Shown: one piece after another, positions 34,599 through 42,320 of the stretch
Position numbering within the stretch: position 1 is the first letter of the stretch
Layout: every line of letters begins with the position of its first letter
Origin: an uncultured Clostridia bacterium
GTDB lineage: Bacteria; Bacillota; Clostridia; Oscillospirales; Acutalibacteraceae
Assembly (NCBI GenBank): GCA_944384815.1
Contig: CALWUW010000015.1
Coordinates: forward strand, 1-64,000
Direction: 5' to 3'
Length of the DNA: 64,000 nt
The notes under the pieces: model-generated
Databases searched by the model: none
Told to the model about the DNA's origin: nothing
What the model saw: only the letters and a program-made list of their open reading frames with translations
Position numbers and translations under genes: made by a program

Positions 34599-35240
34599 AT
34601 GAGTATTCTTACTGACATTTCTGAGAACCTGCAGCGTGGAAAAGCGAAAGTTGTAAAGGAACTGGTGCAGCAGGCTATTGATGAGGGAATCCCTGTAAAA
34701 CAGATTCTGGACGAAGGCCTTCTGGATGGCATGAACGTGATCGGCGAAAAATTCAAGAACAACGAAGTGTTTGTTCCGGAAGTTTTGGTGGCGGCCAGAG
34801 CCATGAACATGGGTGCCACGCTTTTGAAGCCCCTGCTGGCGGAAGCCGGCGTAGAGGCCACCGGCAAGGTGTGTATCGGTACGGTTAAGGGAGACCTGCA
34901 TGACATCGGAAAGAATCTGGTAAAGATGATGATGGAAGGTAAGGGCCTGGAAGTTGTGGATTTGGGAACGGACGTGGATCCCGAGACCTATGTGCGCACC
35001 GCTAAGGAGCAGAATTGCCAGATCATCTGCTGCTCCGCTCTGTTGACCACCACCATGGGCGTTATGGGCGAAGTGGTAAAGAAAGCGGAAGAAGAAGGCA
35101 TTCGGGATAAGGTTCGCATCATGGTAGGCGGCGCGCCGGTAACGGATGCATTCTGCCAGCAGATCGGTGCGGATAAATATACCCCCGATGCGGCCAGCGC
35201 GGCGGACGCAGCGGTAGAACTTTGCAAATCTTTGGCATAA
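34599..35240 (+). CDS. Corrinoid protein of a methyltransferase system (MtbC/MtgC-like)
   Basis: A 213-residue cobalamin-binding methyl carrier. The N-terminal helical cap (residues about 1-88, EGLLDGMNVIGEKFKNNEVFVPEVLVAARAM) precedes a Rossmann-like B12 domain with D99-L-H101-D-I-G104, where His101 is the lower axial ligand, and the later SALLTTTMGVMGEVV and GGAPVTDAF motifs. It accepts a methyl group on Co(I) from the substrate methyltransferase and hands it to the second methyltransferase. Strong ribosome binding site AAGGAGAGG. First gene of the module and followed 13 bases later by the UroD-thioredoxin-like fusion. Confidence 0.94.
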   Translation: MSILTDISENLQRGKAKVVKELVQQAIDEGIPVKQILDEGLLDGMNVIGEKFKNNEVFVPEVLVAARAMNMGATLLKPLLAEAGVEATGKVCIGTVKGDLHDIGKNLVKMMMEGKGLEVVDLGTDVDPETYVRTAKEQNCQIICCSALLTTTMGVMGEVVKKAEEEGIRDKVRIMVGGAPVTDAFCQQIGADKYTPDAASAADAAVELCKSLA

Positions 35241-35253
35241 CGGCGGGGGAAGT

Positions 35254-36612
35254 ATGACGGGAAAAGAACTGATTTTTAAAACTCTTCGCCATGAGGCGAC
35301 ACCGCGGGCTCCCTGGGTGCCCTTTGCAGGTGTCCACGCCGGTCTGCTTACCGGAGCGGATGCCACCCAGGTTCTTACCGACGAGGAAGAGCTGGTAAAA
35401 GCTCTGCTGGAAGTCAACCGGCTTTATAAGCCCGACGGGCAGCCGGTGGTATTCGATCTGCAGCTGGAAGCGGAGATCCTGGGCTGCGACCTGGTTTGGG
35501 CCAAGGATTGCCCGCCCAGCGTTTCCACCCATCCCCTGGCGGAAACCATGACGGTTCCCTGCCGCTGCAAATTGCCTACAGCGGAAAAAGGCCGTATGCC
35601 TATGGTACTTTCCGCCATGCGGCGGATGAAGGAAGCTGTGGGAGAGACCACCGCCCTTTACGGCTTGCTTTGCGGTCCCTTTACTCTGGCCAGTCATCTC
35701 CGCGGCAATGATATTTTCATGGATATGTTTGACGATGAGGACTACGTGAAGGATCTTCTGGCCTTCTGTACGGACTGCGCCAAGCGTATGAGCGATCTCT
35801 ACCTGGAAGCCGGTATGGACGTGGTGGCTGTGGTGGATCCTTTGGTGAGCCAGATCTCCGCGGATCATTTTGAGGAATTCCTTTCGGAGCCGTATACGGA
35901 AATTTTCCGGTATCTGCGGGAAGAAAAGAAGGCGTTCTCTTCCTTCTTTGTATGCGGAAACGCCACCCGGAATATCGAAGTGATGTGCAAAACCGCTCCG
36001 GATTCCATTTCCGTGGATGAAAACGTGGACATCCTGGAAGCCAAAAAGATCTGCGACCAGTACAATGCAGCCATCGGCGGAAATATTCCCCTTACGTCCA
36101 TTATGCTGCACGGAACCCAGCAGGACAATATGAAGTATGTGGTGGATCTTTTGGAGCAGCTTCCGGAATACCGGAACTTTATTGTGGCCCCGGGCTGTGA
36201 TATGCCCTACGCGGTTCCTGTGGAAAATGCTATCGGCGCCGCTCAGGCTGTCCTGGAAACGGAATCCGTCCGGCATATGGTGGAAAACTATGTTTCCCAG
36301 CAGGAGGATGTGGACGTACAGCTTCCGGATTATCAGAACCTACAGAAGCCCCTGGTGGAGGTTTGTACGCTGGACAGCGCCACCTGCGCGGCCTGCACCT
36401 ATATGATGGGCGCGGCCAACGCGGTAAAAGAAGTGTTTGGCGACCGGATCGACATGGTGGAGTATAAATTTACGGAAAAAGAGAACATTGCCCGCTTTAA
36501 GAAGATGGGTGTCAAAAGTTTGCCCTCCATTTATGTGAACGGCGTGCTGTGTTTCTCGTCCATTATTCCTAGCCGGGATGAGCTGGTGGAAGAAATCCAG
36601 AAAGTACTGTAA
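35254..36612 (+). CDS. UroD/MtaA-type protein fused to thioredoxin-like domain
   Basis: A 452-residue two-domain protein. Residues 1 to about 345 form an MtaA/CmuA-type barrel (LLCGPFTLASHLRGND, VVDPLVSQISADHFEEFLSEPY). The zinc pair is Phe-Val-Cys234 rather than His-x-Cys, with Cys315 in APGCDMP. Residues about 368-452 look like a thioredoxin-fold domain: C378-A-A-C381, then GVKSLPSIYVNG with the expected cis-proline. Encoded 13 bases after the corrinoid protein, so it should be a direct methyl-transfer partner. The added redox-type domain might deliver or regenerate a thiol, or hold the corrinoid reduced; this is inference. Ends before a terminator-like hairpin. Confidence 0.85.
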   Translation: MTGKELIFKTLRHEATPRAPWVPFAGVHAGLLTGADATQVLTDEEELVKALLEVNRLYKPDGQPVVFDLQLEAEILGCDLVWAKDCPPSVSTHPLAETMTVPCRCKLPTAEKGRMPMVLSAMRRMKEAVGETTALYGLLCGPFTLASHLRGNDIFMDMFDDEDYVKDLLAFCTDCAKRMSDLYLEAGMDVVAVVDPLVSQISADHFEEFLSEPYTEIFRYLREEKKAFSSFFVCGNATRNIEVMCKTAPDSISVDENVDILEAKKICDQYNAAIGGNIPLTSIMLHGTQQDNMKYVVDLLEQLPEYRNFIVAPGCDMPYAVPVENAIGAAQAVLETESVRHMVENYVSQQEDVDVQLPDYQNLQKPLVEVCTLDSATCAACTYMMGAANAVKEVFGDRIDMVEYKFTEKENIARFKKMGVKSLPSIYVNGVLCFSSIIPSRDELVEEIQKVL

Positions 36613-36653
36613 CGGATAGAGCATATAGGCTATAGGCTATAGGATATAGGTTC
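36613..36653. repeat. Short degenerate repeat tract
   Basis: Three to four copies of an ATAGGCT/ATAGGAT-type unit (period about 8) directly after the stop of the UroD-thioredoxin-like gene. Resembles other repeat-like tails in this window in position but not in sequence. Confidence 0.6.
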
Positions 36654-36715
36654 AGGCGGCCGTAGGGCGTGTTTGCTTCTGAAAAGAAGGTAGAACGGCT
36701 GCGGCCGCCTTTTTT
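36654..36715 (+). terminator. Terminator-like hairpin inside the corrinoid module
   Basis: AGGCGGCCG (36654-36662) pairs with CGGCCGCCT (36702-36710), followed by TTTTT. The loop is long (about 40 bases) and holds a small inner hairpin. It separates the corrinoid protein pair from the GTPase-radical SAM-activator genes, so the latter may be expressed at a lower level by read-through. Confidence 0.7.
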
Positions 36716-36739
36716 AGGGATGGAGAAAGGGGAAATGTC

Positions 36740-37639
36740 ATGATCCCCCTGTATTTGATCACAGGCTTTTTGGGCGCTGGGAAAACCACCCTGATGAAAA
36801 ACTTGATCCGGCTGTTTTCTTCCGGGACGGTTCATCTGATTATCAATGAATTTGGCAGGGAAGGGGTGGACGGCGCCCTTTTGCGGGACCGCGGCGCTAC
36901 TTTGTCCGAAATCAATAACGGCTCGGTATTCTGCGCCTGCCGGCTGGAAACCTTTGAGCAGGAGCTGGAGCGCTCTGCGGATCTGGGCCCGGATGTGATC
37001 CTGGTGGAGACCAGCGGCCTTTCGGATCCTACGCAGATCCTCAGCGTGGCGCACCGGCATCCCCGCCTGGAATACCAGGGAAGCATTTGCGTGGCGGATA
37101 CCTCCCGGCTGACCAAAACCCTGGCCTGCGCCCAGGCCTGTTCCAGGCAGCTGGAAGTTTCGGAGCTGATCCTTCTTAATAAGGCGGATCTGGTTTCGCC
37201 CCAGCGGCTGGAAGCAGCCCGGGAACAGATCCTGGCCATTCAGCCCCACGCCCGGATCTATATCACCCAGTTCGGGGCCATTGAAAAGCAGTGGCTGGAC
37301 GGCTTGCATCCCATAGAGAAGGAGCCGGGAGATTCTTCCATGGATATTACCCTTCAGAAGGCCTGGGTGCAGCTGCAGCCAAATTTAACGGAAGCAAAGC
37401 TTTTGGCGCTTTTGGAGCGTTTGGTCACCGGATCGGACCGAATCAAAGGCTTTGTGGGGCTTAAGGAAAAAAATGTTCTGGTGGACTGCACCGGAGAGGC
37501 TGTGCGTCTTCTCCCTTGGGACGGGGAGGCGGAAAACCGGTTGATGCTGCTGGCCGGAAAGGGGATGCCCCTGCGGAAAACCATTTTAGATGCAAAAAAG
37601 CAAGATGAGGAATGGATTGCAAAGGTGGAATGGGGATGA
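36740..37639 (+). CDS. CobW/G3E family GTP-binding protein
   Basis: A 299-residue P-loop GTPase of the G3E family. The Walker A is GFLGAGKTT at about 8-16, the family Cys motif reads FCAC (SVFCACRLE), and the base-recognition motif appears as LLNKADL. G3E proteins (CobW, UreG, HypB, MeaB relatives) act as metal or cofactor chaperones. Within this operon it may load or protect the corrinoid or a metal (zinc or cobalt). Its stop overlaps the start of the radical SAM gene (ATGA at 37636-37639), so it is translationally coupled to it. Confidence 0.87.
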   Translation: MIPLYLITGFLGAGKTTLMKNLIRLFSSGTVHLIINEFGREGVDGALLRDRGATLSEINNGSVFCACRLETFEQELERSADLGPDVILVETSGLSDPTQILSVAHRHPRLEYQGSICVADTSRLTKTLACAQACSRQLEVSELILLNKADLVSPQRLEAAREQILAIQPHARIYITQFGAIEKQWLDGLHPIEKEPGDSSMDITLQKAWVQLQPNLTEAKLLALLERLVTGSDRIKGFVGLKEKNVLVDCTGEAVRLLPWDGEAENRLMLLAGKGMPLRKTILDAKKQDEEWIAKVEWG

Positions 37640-38616
37640 AGAAAATGTGGGAGGAAAGCCTCCTTCAGGGAGAGCTCAGCCGGGTAAAGGCACTGGAATT
37701 GCTGGAGCTGCCTACGGAAGGCCCGGAATTTGAAGCGCTGCTGCAAGCGGCGGATACATATTCTCGAAACACATTTCAGGGAAAGGGAAAAATTTTCGCC
37801 CAGATCGGGCTGGATTGGCAGCCCTGCAGCGGAGGCTGTCAGTTTTGCAGCTTAGCGGCTGCCTGCGGAAATCAGGAGGGTCCCTTTTATCGGGACCCGG
37901 AAGAAACAGCGGCTTTAGCCGGCCGGCTGGCCCGTTCCGGCGGGGAGGATATTTTTCTGATGACTACGGCGGATTATCCCCGGGAGCAATTTCTTTCCAT
38001 AATAGCCGCCGTCCGGAAAGCGATTCCGGAAGGGACCCGTCTGGTAGCCAATACAGGGGATTTTGACCTTGCCTACGCCCGGCGGCTGAAAGAGGCGGGA
38101 TGCACAGGCGCCTACCACATTTGCCGTCTTCGGGAAGGGGTGGACACCGCTATTCCTCTCCAGCGGCGGATGCAGACCCTGGAAGCCATACGGGATGCCG
38201 GGTTGGAACTGTATTACTGTGTGGAGCCTATCGGGCCGGAGCATACCAACGAGGAATTGGTGGAGGAAATGCTGCGAATTCGGGATTTCCCTGTGGGAGT
38301 TATGGCCGTGATGAAGCGGGTGGCTGTGCCGGGAACGAAATTGGCGGCAAATGGAGAGATTCCTTCCCAAAAATTGGCCCAGATCTGCGCTGTGGCCACA
38401 TTGCTTTGCCGCCCTGAGCGTGCTATGGGTGTTCATGAGCCGGATCGTCTTTGCCTGAGATCCGGCGCCAATCAGATTTACGGGGAATACGGCGTGAATC
38501 CCCGGGATACGGAAAGGAACACCGAAGAAAACAGAGGCTATTCTCTGGAAAAAGCCCAAAAACTTTTGGAAGAGACCGGATGGTCCTGCCAAAAAGGAGG
38601 AGTTTGCAATGATTGA
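37636..38616 (+). CDS. Radical SAM protein, BioB/HydE-like
   Basis: A 326-residue radical SAM enzyme. The iron-sulfur site is C64-x3-C68-x2-C71 (PCSGGCQFCSLA), followed by barrel segments (GGEDIFLMTTADYPREQFLS, ELYYCVEPIGPEHTNEELVEEM) and a C-terminal part resembling biotin synthase/HydE (VAVPGTKLAANGEIPSQKLAQICAVATLLC). I use ATG 37636 since AGGTGG lies 7 bases before it and it overlaps the GTPase stop. Its reaction is unknown. Genes of this type are not part of classic methyltransferase systems, so its tight coupling here deserves attention. Confidence 0.87.
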   Translation: MKKMWEESLLQGELSRVKALELLELPTEGPEFEALLQAADTYSRNTFQGKGKIFAQIGLDWQPCSGGCQFCSLAAACGNQEGPFYRDPEETAALAGRLARSGGEDIFLMTTADYPREQFLSIIAAVRKAIPEGTRLVANTGDFDLAYARRLKEAGCTGAYHICRLREGVDTAIPLQRRMQTLEAIRDAGLELYYCVEPIGPEHTNEELVEEMLRIRDFPVGVMAVMKRVAVPGTKLAANGEIPSQKLAQICAVATLLCRPERAMGVHEPDRLCLRSGANQIYGEYGVNPRDTERNTEENRGYSLEKAQKLLEETGWSCQKGGVCND

Positions 38617-39163
38617 AGATCGTTTGACAGAGCTTACGAAACAAATTGAGGAAATGGGAGCCAACCATGCCGGATGGATTCCGGTGGAAAAAATTACCTT
38701 TGACCCCTATTTCCGCGAAATGTGCAAAGCCAATGCCTGTGGGAATTACGGCAAATGCTGGATGTGCCCCCCGGATGTGGGTGATATCCATGAGCTGATT
38801 CAAGAAGCCAAGCAGTTTCAGTATGCTATTGTCTATCAAACCATCGGCACATTGGAGGATAGTTACGATTTTGAGGGAATGATGGAGGCCGGAGGCCGTC
38901 ATAACCAGCTGGCCCGCAAGATTTTTGACGCGTTTTCCCAGATGCCTTTTTCTCGGAAACTGCATTTGGGAGCGGGAGGATGCCGGGTTTGCCCGGTATG
39001 CGCCAAGCGGGAAAATAAACCCTGCCGCCATCCGGAACTGGCCATGGCTTCTTTGGAGACCTACGGCGTGAACGTTTCGGAGTTGGCCGCGTCCTGCGGG
39101 ATGAAATACATCAATGGCCCGGATACGGTGACGTATTTCGGAGCTGTGCTTTTGACGGAGTGA
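38609..39163 (+). CDS. DUF2284 cysteine-rich metal-binding protein
   Basis: A 184-residue soluble protein with two cysteine clusters: residues about 33-50 (MCKANACGNYGKCWMCPP) and about 125-147 (GGCRVCPVCAKRENKPCRHP). This matches DUF2284, predicted metal-binding proteins often found beside corrinoid methyltransferases and radical SAM enzymes. The clusters could hold iron-sulfur centres. The start overlaps the radical SAM gene's end by 8 bases, showing translational coupling. Function unknown; electron transfer to the corrinoid activator is one possibility. Confidence 0.86.
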   Translation: MIEDRLTELTKQIEEMGANHAGWIPVEKITFDPYFREMCKANACGNYGKCWMCPPDVGDIHELIQEAKQFQYAIVYQTIGTLEDSYDFEGMMEAGGRHNQLARKIFDAFSQMPFSRKLHLGAGGCRVCPVCAKRENKPCRHPELAMASLETYGVNVSELAASCGMKYINGPDTVTYFGAVLLTE

Positions 39164-39167
39164 GACC

Positions 39168-40667
39168 ATGGCCAGATTAACCATAGGAGAAACCACCTTC
39201 CAGGTTCCGGAAGGAATATTGCTTTCCCAGGCGCTGTATGGGAAAAGCGCTTTGGAGATGCCTTGCGCCGGCCAGGGACGCTGCGGTAAATGCCGGGTTC
39301 GGGTGCAGGGAGAATTGACCCCTCCGGGAGAGGAAGAGAAAAAGCATCTTTCCCGGAAAGAGCTGGAATCCGGCATCCGCTTGGCGTGCCAGACCCGGAT
39401 CCTGGGAGATTGCCGGGTGGAATCCCGAAAAGATTCCGCTTCCCAGATCCAGGGGTCCGGCCAGGAGCGGCCGGTGGAGGGAACGCCGCTGTTTTCCCGT
39501 TACGGCGCGGCGGTGGATGTGGGCACCACCACGTTGGCTGCCCGGCTGTATGGCAAAGAAGGTATGCTGGCCCAGGCGTCTGCCTTAAACCGGCAGAACC
39601 GGATGGGGGCGGACGTGATCTCCCGGATCGAAAAATCCCTGGCCGGTTATGCCGGAGAGCTGGCGGATTCCATCCGGCAGGATATTTCCGCTTTGCTGAA
39701 GGAAATGGCCGCAGAAGCAGGCATTTTGCCGGAAGAGATAGACGCTGTGGTGATCACCGGAAATACAGCCATGCTGTACTTTTTAACGGAAAGCTGCCCG
39801 GAGCCTTTTTCCCACGCGCCCTTTCAGGCGGACCGGCTGTTTGGAGAGACGGTTTCCGGAGAGGATCTGGAGCTGCCCTGCCCAAAGGCCAGGGTGTATC
39901 TTCCTCCCTGCATCTCTGCGTTTGTAGGCGCGGATATTACCACCGCTTTGCTTTCCAGCGGGCTTTGCAGCGGAGAAGACACAAAGCTTCTGGTGGATAT
40001 TGGCACAAACGGCGAAATGGCTCTATGGCATAAGGGGGAGCTGTTTTGCTGCTCCACAGCGGCCGGCCCTGCCTTTGAAGGCGCAGGGCTTTCCATGGGC
40101 ATGGGAGGCCGGGAAGGAGCCGTGGACCATGTGTCCCTTTCTCAGCAGGAACCGGGGGGAATGAAAGCCCACGTGATCGGTGACGGGGAGCCTATAGGAA
40201 TCTGCGGCAGCGGCGTAATTGATGCGGTGGCCTGCCTTTTGGAGCTGGAACGGCTGGATGAAACCGGATATATGGAAGAGGAGCGGGAGGAGATCCTTCC
40301 TCCTGTGGGGCTGACGCAAAAAGACGTCCGCATGATCCAGCTGGCTAAAAGCGCCATTTGCGCTGGGTTGGAAACGCTGATGGAAACTCGGCAGCTTTCT
40401 CCGGAGCAAATAGGTGAGCTTTGCATCGCCGGGGGATTTGGAAGCTATCTGAATGTGGAGAACGCAGGCAGGATCGGGCTGATCCCGGAAAAATTGGTGC
40501 CGCGAGTCCACGTAGTAGGCAACGCGGCTCTTGCCGGCGCCTGCCGTTTGCTTCTTTCCCGGGAGGAAATGGAAATTTGCCGGGACATCGCCCGCCAGGC
40601 CCATACGGTGGAGCTATCCTCCAATCCTCTTTTTATGGAGAAATACACGGAGGGAATGTTCTTCTAA
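39168..40667 (+). CDS. Corrinoid reductive activator (RACo-like ferredoxin-ASKHA protein)
   Basis: A 499-residue protein. The N-terminal about 85 residues are a 2Fe-2S ferredoxin domain (C33-x5-C39-x2-C42 and a last Cys in RLACQT). A linker and an ASKHA ATPase-like domain of the DUF4445/RACo family follow (AAVDVGTTTLAARLY near 112, VDIGTNGEMALW, GICGSGVIDAVACLL, IAGGFGSYLN). Such proteins use ATP to reduce inactive Co(II) corrinoid to Co(I) so that methyl transfer can resume. Starts 4 bases after the DUF2284 gene. Its presence makes the corrinoid module functionally self-contained. Confidence 0.92.
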   Translation: MARLTIGETTFQVPEGILLSQALYGKSALEMPCAGQGRCGKCRVRVQGELTPPGEEEKKHLSRKELESGIRLACQTRILGDCRVESRKDSASQIQGSGQERPVEGTPLFSRYGAAVDVGTTTLAARLYGKEGMLAQASALNRQNRMGADVISRIEKSLAGYAGELADSIRQDISALLKEMAAEAGILPEEIDAVVITGNTAMLYFLTESCPEPFSHAPFQADRLFGETVSGEDLELPCPKARVYLPPCISAFVGADITTALLSSGLCSGEDTKLLVDIGTNGEMALWHKGELFCCSTAAGPAFEGAGLSMGMGGREGAVDHVSLSQQEPGGMKAHVIGDGEPIGICGSGVIDAVACLLELERLDETGYMEEEREEILPPVGLTQKDVRMIQLAKSAICAGLETLMETRQLSPEQIGELCIAGGFGSYLNVENAGRIGLIPEKLVPRVHVVGNAALAGACRLLLSREEMEICRDIARQAHTVELSSNPLFMEKYTEGMFF

Positions 40668-40786
40668 GGGTAAAAGAGCAGAAAAGCGAAAGAGCAAAAA
40701 GAGGATGCCTCTGATTCAGGCGTTTTGATCCGGTTAGAATAAACTGTGAAGAGAAAAAATTTGCGCTTTTGGGAGGAGGTCTGCAG

Positions 40787-42031
40787 GTGAAAGACAGAGA
40801 GATTTTGCGGGAACTGATCTGCCGGTACGCGGAAGCGGCCAACGCTCCCCGTAATCGGGAAGCTATGGAGGTAGGGCGGAATGTTAACGATCTGAAATCC
40901 AGCCGGCCGGCGGTTTTATTGGGAGAAATTCCCTGGCATGAGTTAAATGAAAACGGAGAGCTTACACTGCAGTGTCAGGATCCGTACTGGCACCCTTTGG
41001 AAGAAATGCTCCGGCGGACATTGTTCCAGAACCGGTATTTCCCCGGGGATATGATGATCGCACCCTATCTCTGGGTGGATAAGAAGATCCATTCCACGGG
41101 GATTGGCGTGGAGATCCAGGAAGAAATCCGGGTAACGGACCAGAAAAACGGGATCGTTTCTCATAAATACCAGAATCTGATCCAGAGAGAAGAAGATCTG
41201 GAAAAGCTTCACCCGCCGGTGATCTCCTATGACGAAGCAGGTACCATGGAGGATTTTTACCGCCTGGCGGATTTGGCGGCGGATCTGCTGCCGGTGAAGA
41301 TTCGGGGCGCCGCCACCGGCTACGGCTTGGGTTGCACCAACTGGGATACCATTTCCCAGCTGATGGATATTGACACCATGCTGCTGCGGATGCTGGATGA
41401 ACCGGAGCTGATGCACGCGCTGGTCCAGAAGCTGACGGATCTTTTCCTTTCAGAAATGCGGCAGTATGAAGAAATGAACCTTTTGGACGGGGATGCTCTG
41501 TATATCCATGAAACCCCGGCTTTGTCCCAGGATCTGGCCAGTGAACCCATGGACCGGCAGCACGTGAAACTGAAAAACGTGTGGGGAAGAGGGCTGGCAC
41601 AGATTCTCTCCACGGTTTCCCCGGCGATGCACCAGGAGTTTGACATTGCTTATATGAAAAAGGCCATGGAGCCTTTCGGCTTGGTATACTATGGCTGCTG
41701 CGAGCCTTTGGACCGTAAGATCAAGATCCTGGAAGAGATCCCTCATTTGCGGAAGATCTCCATTTCTCCCTGGGCGGACGTAAATGTGGCGGCGGAAGTT
41801 ATAGGAAACCGCTATGTGGCTTCGGTCAAACCTAATCCGGCTTTTGTGGCAGGGCCCAATCCGGATTTTGATGTGATCCGCAAAGATCTGGAAAACAGCA
41901 TCCGTGCCTGCCGGAAAAACAATACGCCCTTTGAACTGGTGCTGAAAGATATCAGCACCGTTAGTTATCGTCCGGATACGTTGGTAAAATGGGAGCAGCT
42001 GGCCATGAGCCTTGCGAAAAACATGGATTAA
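40787..42031 (+). CDS. Large UroD-superfamily protein, divergent
   Basis: A 414-residue protein of the UroD/cobalamin-independent methionine synthase-like group. Barrel segments include KIRGAATGYGLGCTNWDTISQLMD, MDIDTMLLRMLDEPELMHALVQKL and YYGCCEPLDRKIKILEEIPHLRKISISPWADV. The usual His-x-Cys is replaced by YGCC and no late Cys ligand is seen; a long N-terminal extension of about 90 residues is specific to this type. The start is GTG 40787, 7 bases after GGGAGGAGG. It is the last gene of the corrinoid module and a candidate for the substrate-specific first methyltransferase, by elimination. Confidence 0.78.
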   Translation: MKDREILRELICRYAEAANAPRNREAMEVGRNVNDLKSSRPAVLLGEIPWHELNENGELTLQCQDPYWHPLEEMLRRTLFQNRYFPGDMMIAPYLWVDKKIHSTGIGVEIQEEIRVTDQKNGIVSHKYQNLIQREEDLEKLHPPVISYDEAGTMEDFYRLADLAADLLPVKIRGAATGYGLGCTNWDTISQLMDIDTMLLRMLDEPELMHALVQKLTDLFLSEMRQYEEMNLLDGDALYIHETPALSQDLASEPMDRQHVKLKNVWGRGLAQILSTVSPAMHQEFDIAYMKKAMEPFGLVYYGCCEPLDRKIKILEEIPHLRKISISPWADVNVAAEVIGNRYVASVKPNPAFVAGPNPDFDVIRKDLENSIRACRKNNTPFELVLKDISTVSYRPDTLVKWEQLAMSLAKNMD

Positions 42032-42132
42032 CAGGTGAGAGCCCTGTTGGCGGAAAGATGAAAAACCATAGTGTAACAGCGTAACGGCGTAACAATGTAT
42101 AAGAAAAGCCAGTGGTGAAAAGTAAATATCCG
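42032..42132. repeat. Degenerate GTAAC-type tract after the last UroD-like gene
   Basis: Contains GTGTAACAGCGTAACGGCGTAAC-like sequence in which a GTAAC unit recurs about every 9 bases (42069-42093). Similar GTAAC repeats occur at 60761-60786. No gene is seen. Confidence 0.5.
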
Positions 42133-42175
42133 GGGCCGGTTCTTTTGTTTTTAACAGAAGAACCGGCCCTTTTTC
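42133..42175 (+). terminator. Terminator of the corrinoid module
   Basis: GGGCCGGTTCTT / AAGAACCGGCCCTTTTT, a strong stem with a T tract, about 100 bases after the last UroD-like gene. Confidence 0.9.
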
Positions 42176-42220
42176 TGTATATGTAAGATTTGTAAAATAC
42201 GGAAAACACAGAAAAAACAC

Positions 42221-42275
42221 TTTACACAGGTTTAACATTGGCCGGATTTTAGATTTAACACAAAAACCGTATACT
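42221..42275 (+). promoter_or_regulatory. Pho-box-like repeats and -10 of the pst operon
   Basis: TTTACA (42221), TTAACA (42232) and TTAACA (42255) match the TT(T/A)ACA half-sites bound by PhoP/PhoB-type regulators of Firmicutes; the first two are exactly 11 bases apart, one helical turn. A good -10, TATACT, lies at 42270-42275 without a consensus -35 at 17 bases, as expected for activator-dependent transcription. The regulator pair is encoded at the end of the same gene group. Confidence 0.75.
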
Positions 42276-42320
42276 CACTACAGAACAAAAGAAAACGAGA
42301 TGTAAAGGAGTTATCACATT

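Noticed and set aside
35119-36276. Antisense open frame of 385 codons opposite the UroD-thioredoxin-like gene
   Set aside because: Low-complexity reverse-frame translation without start signals or family resemblance.
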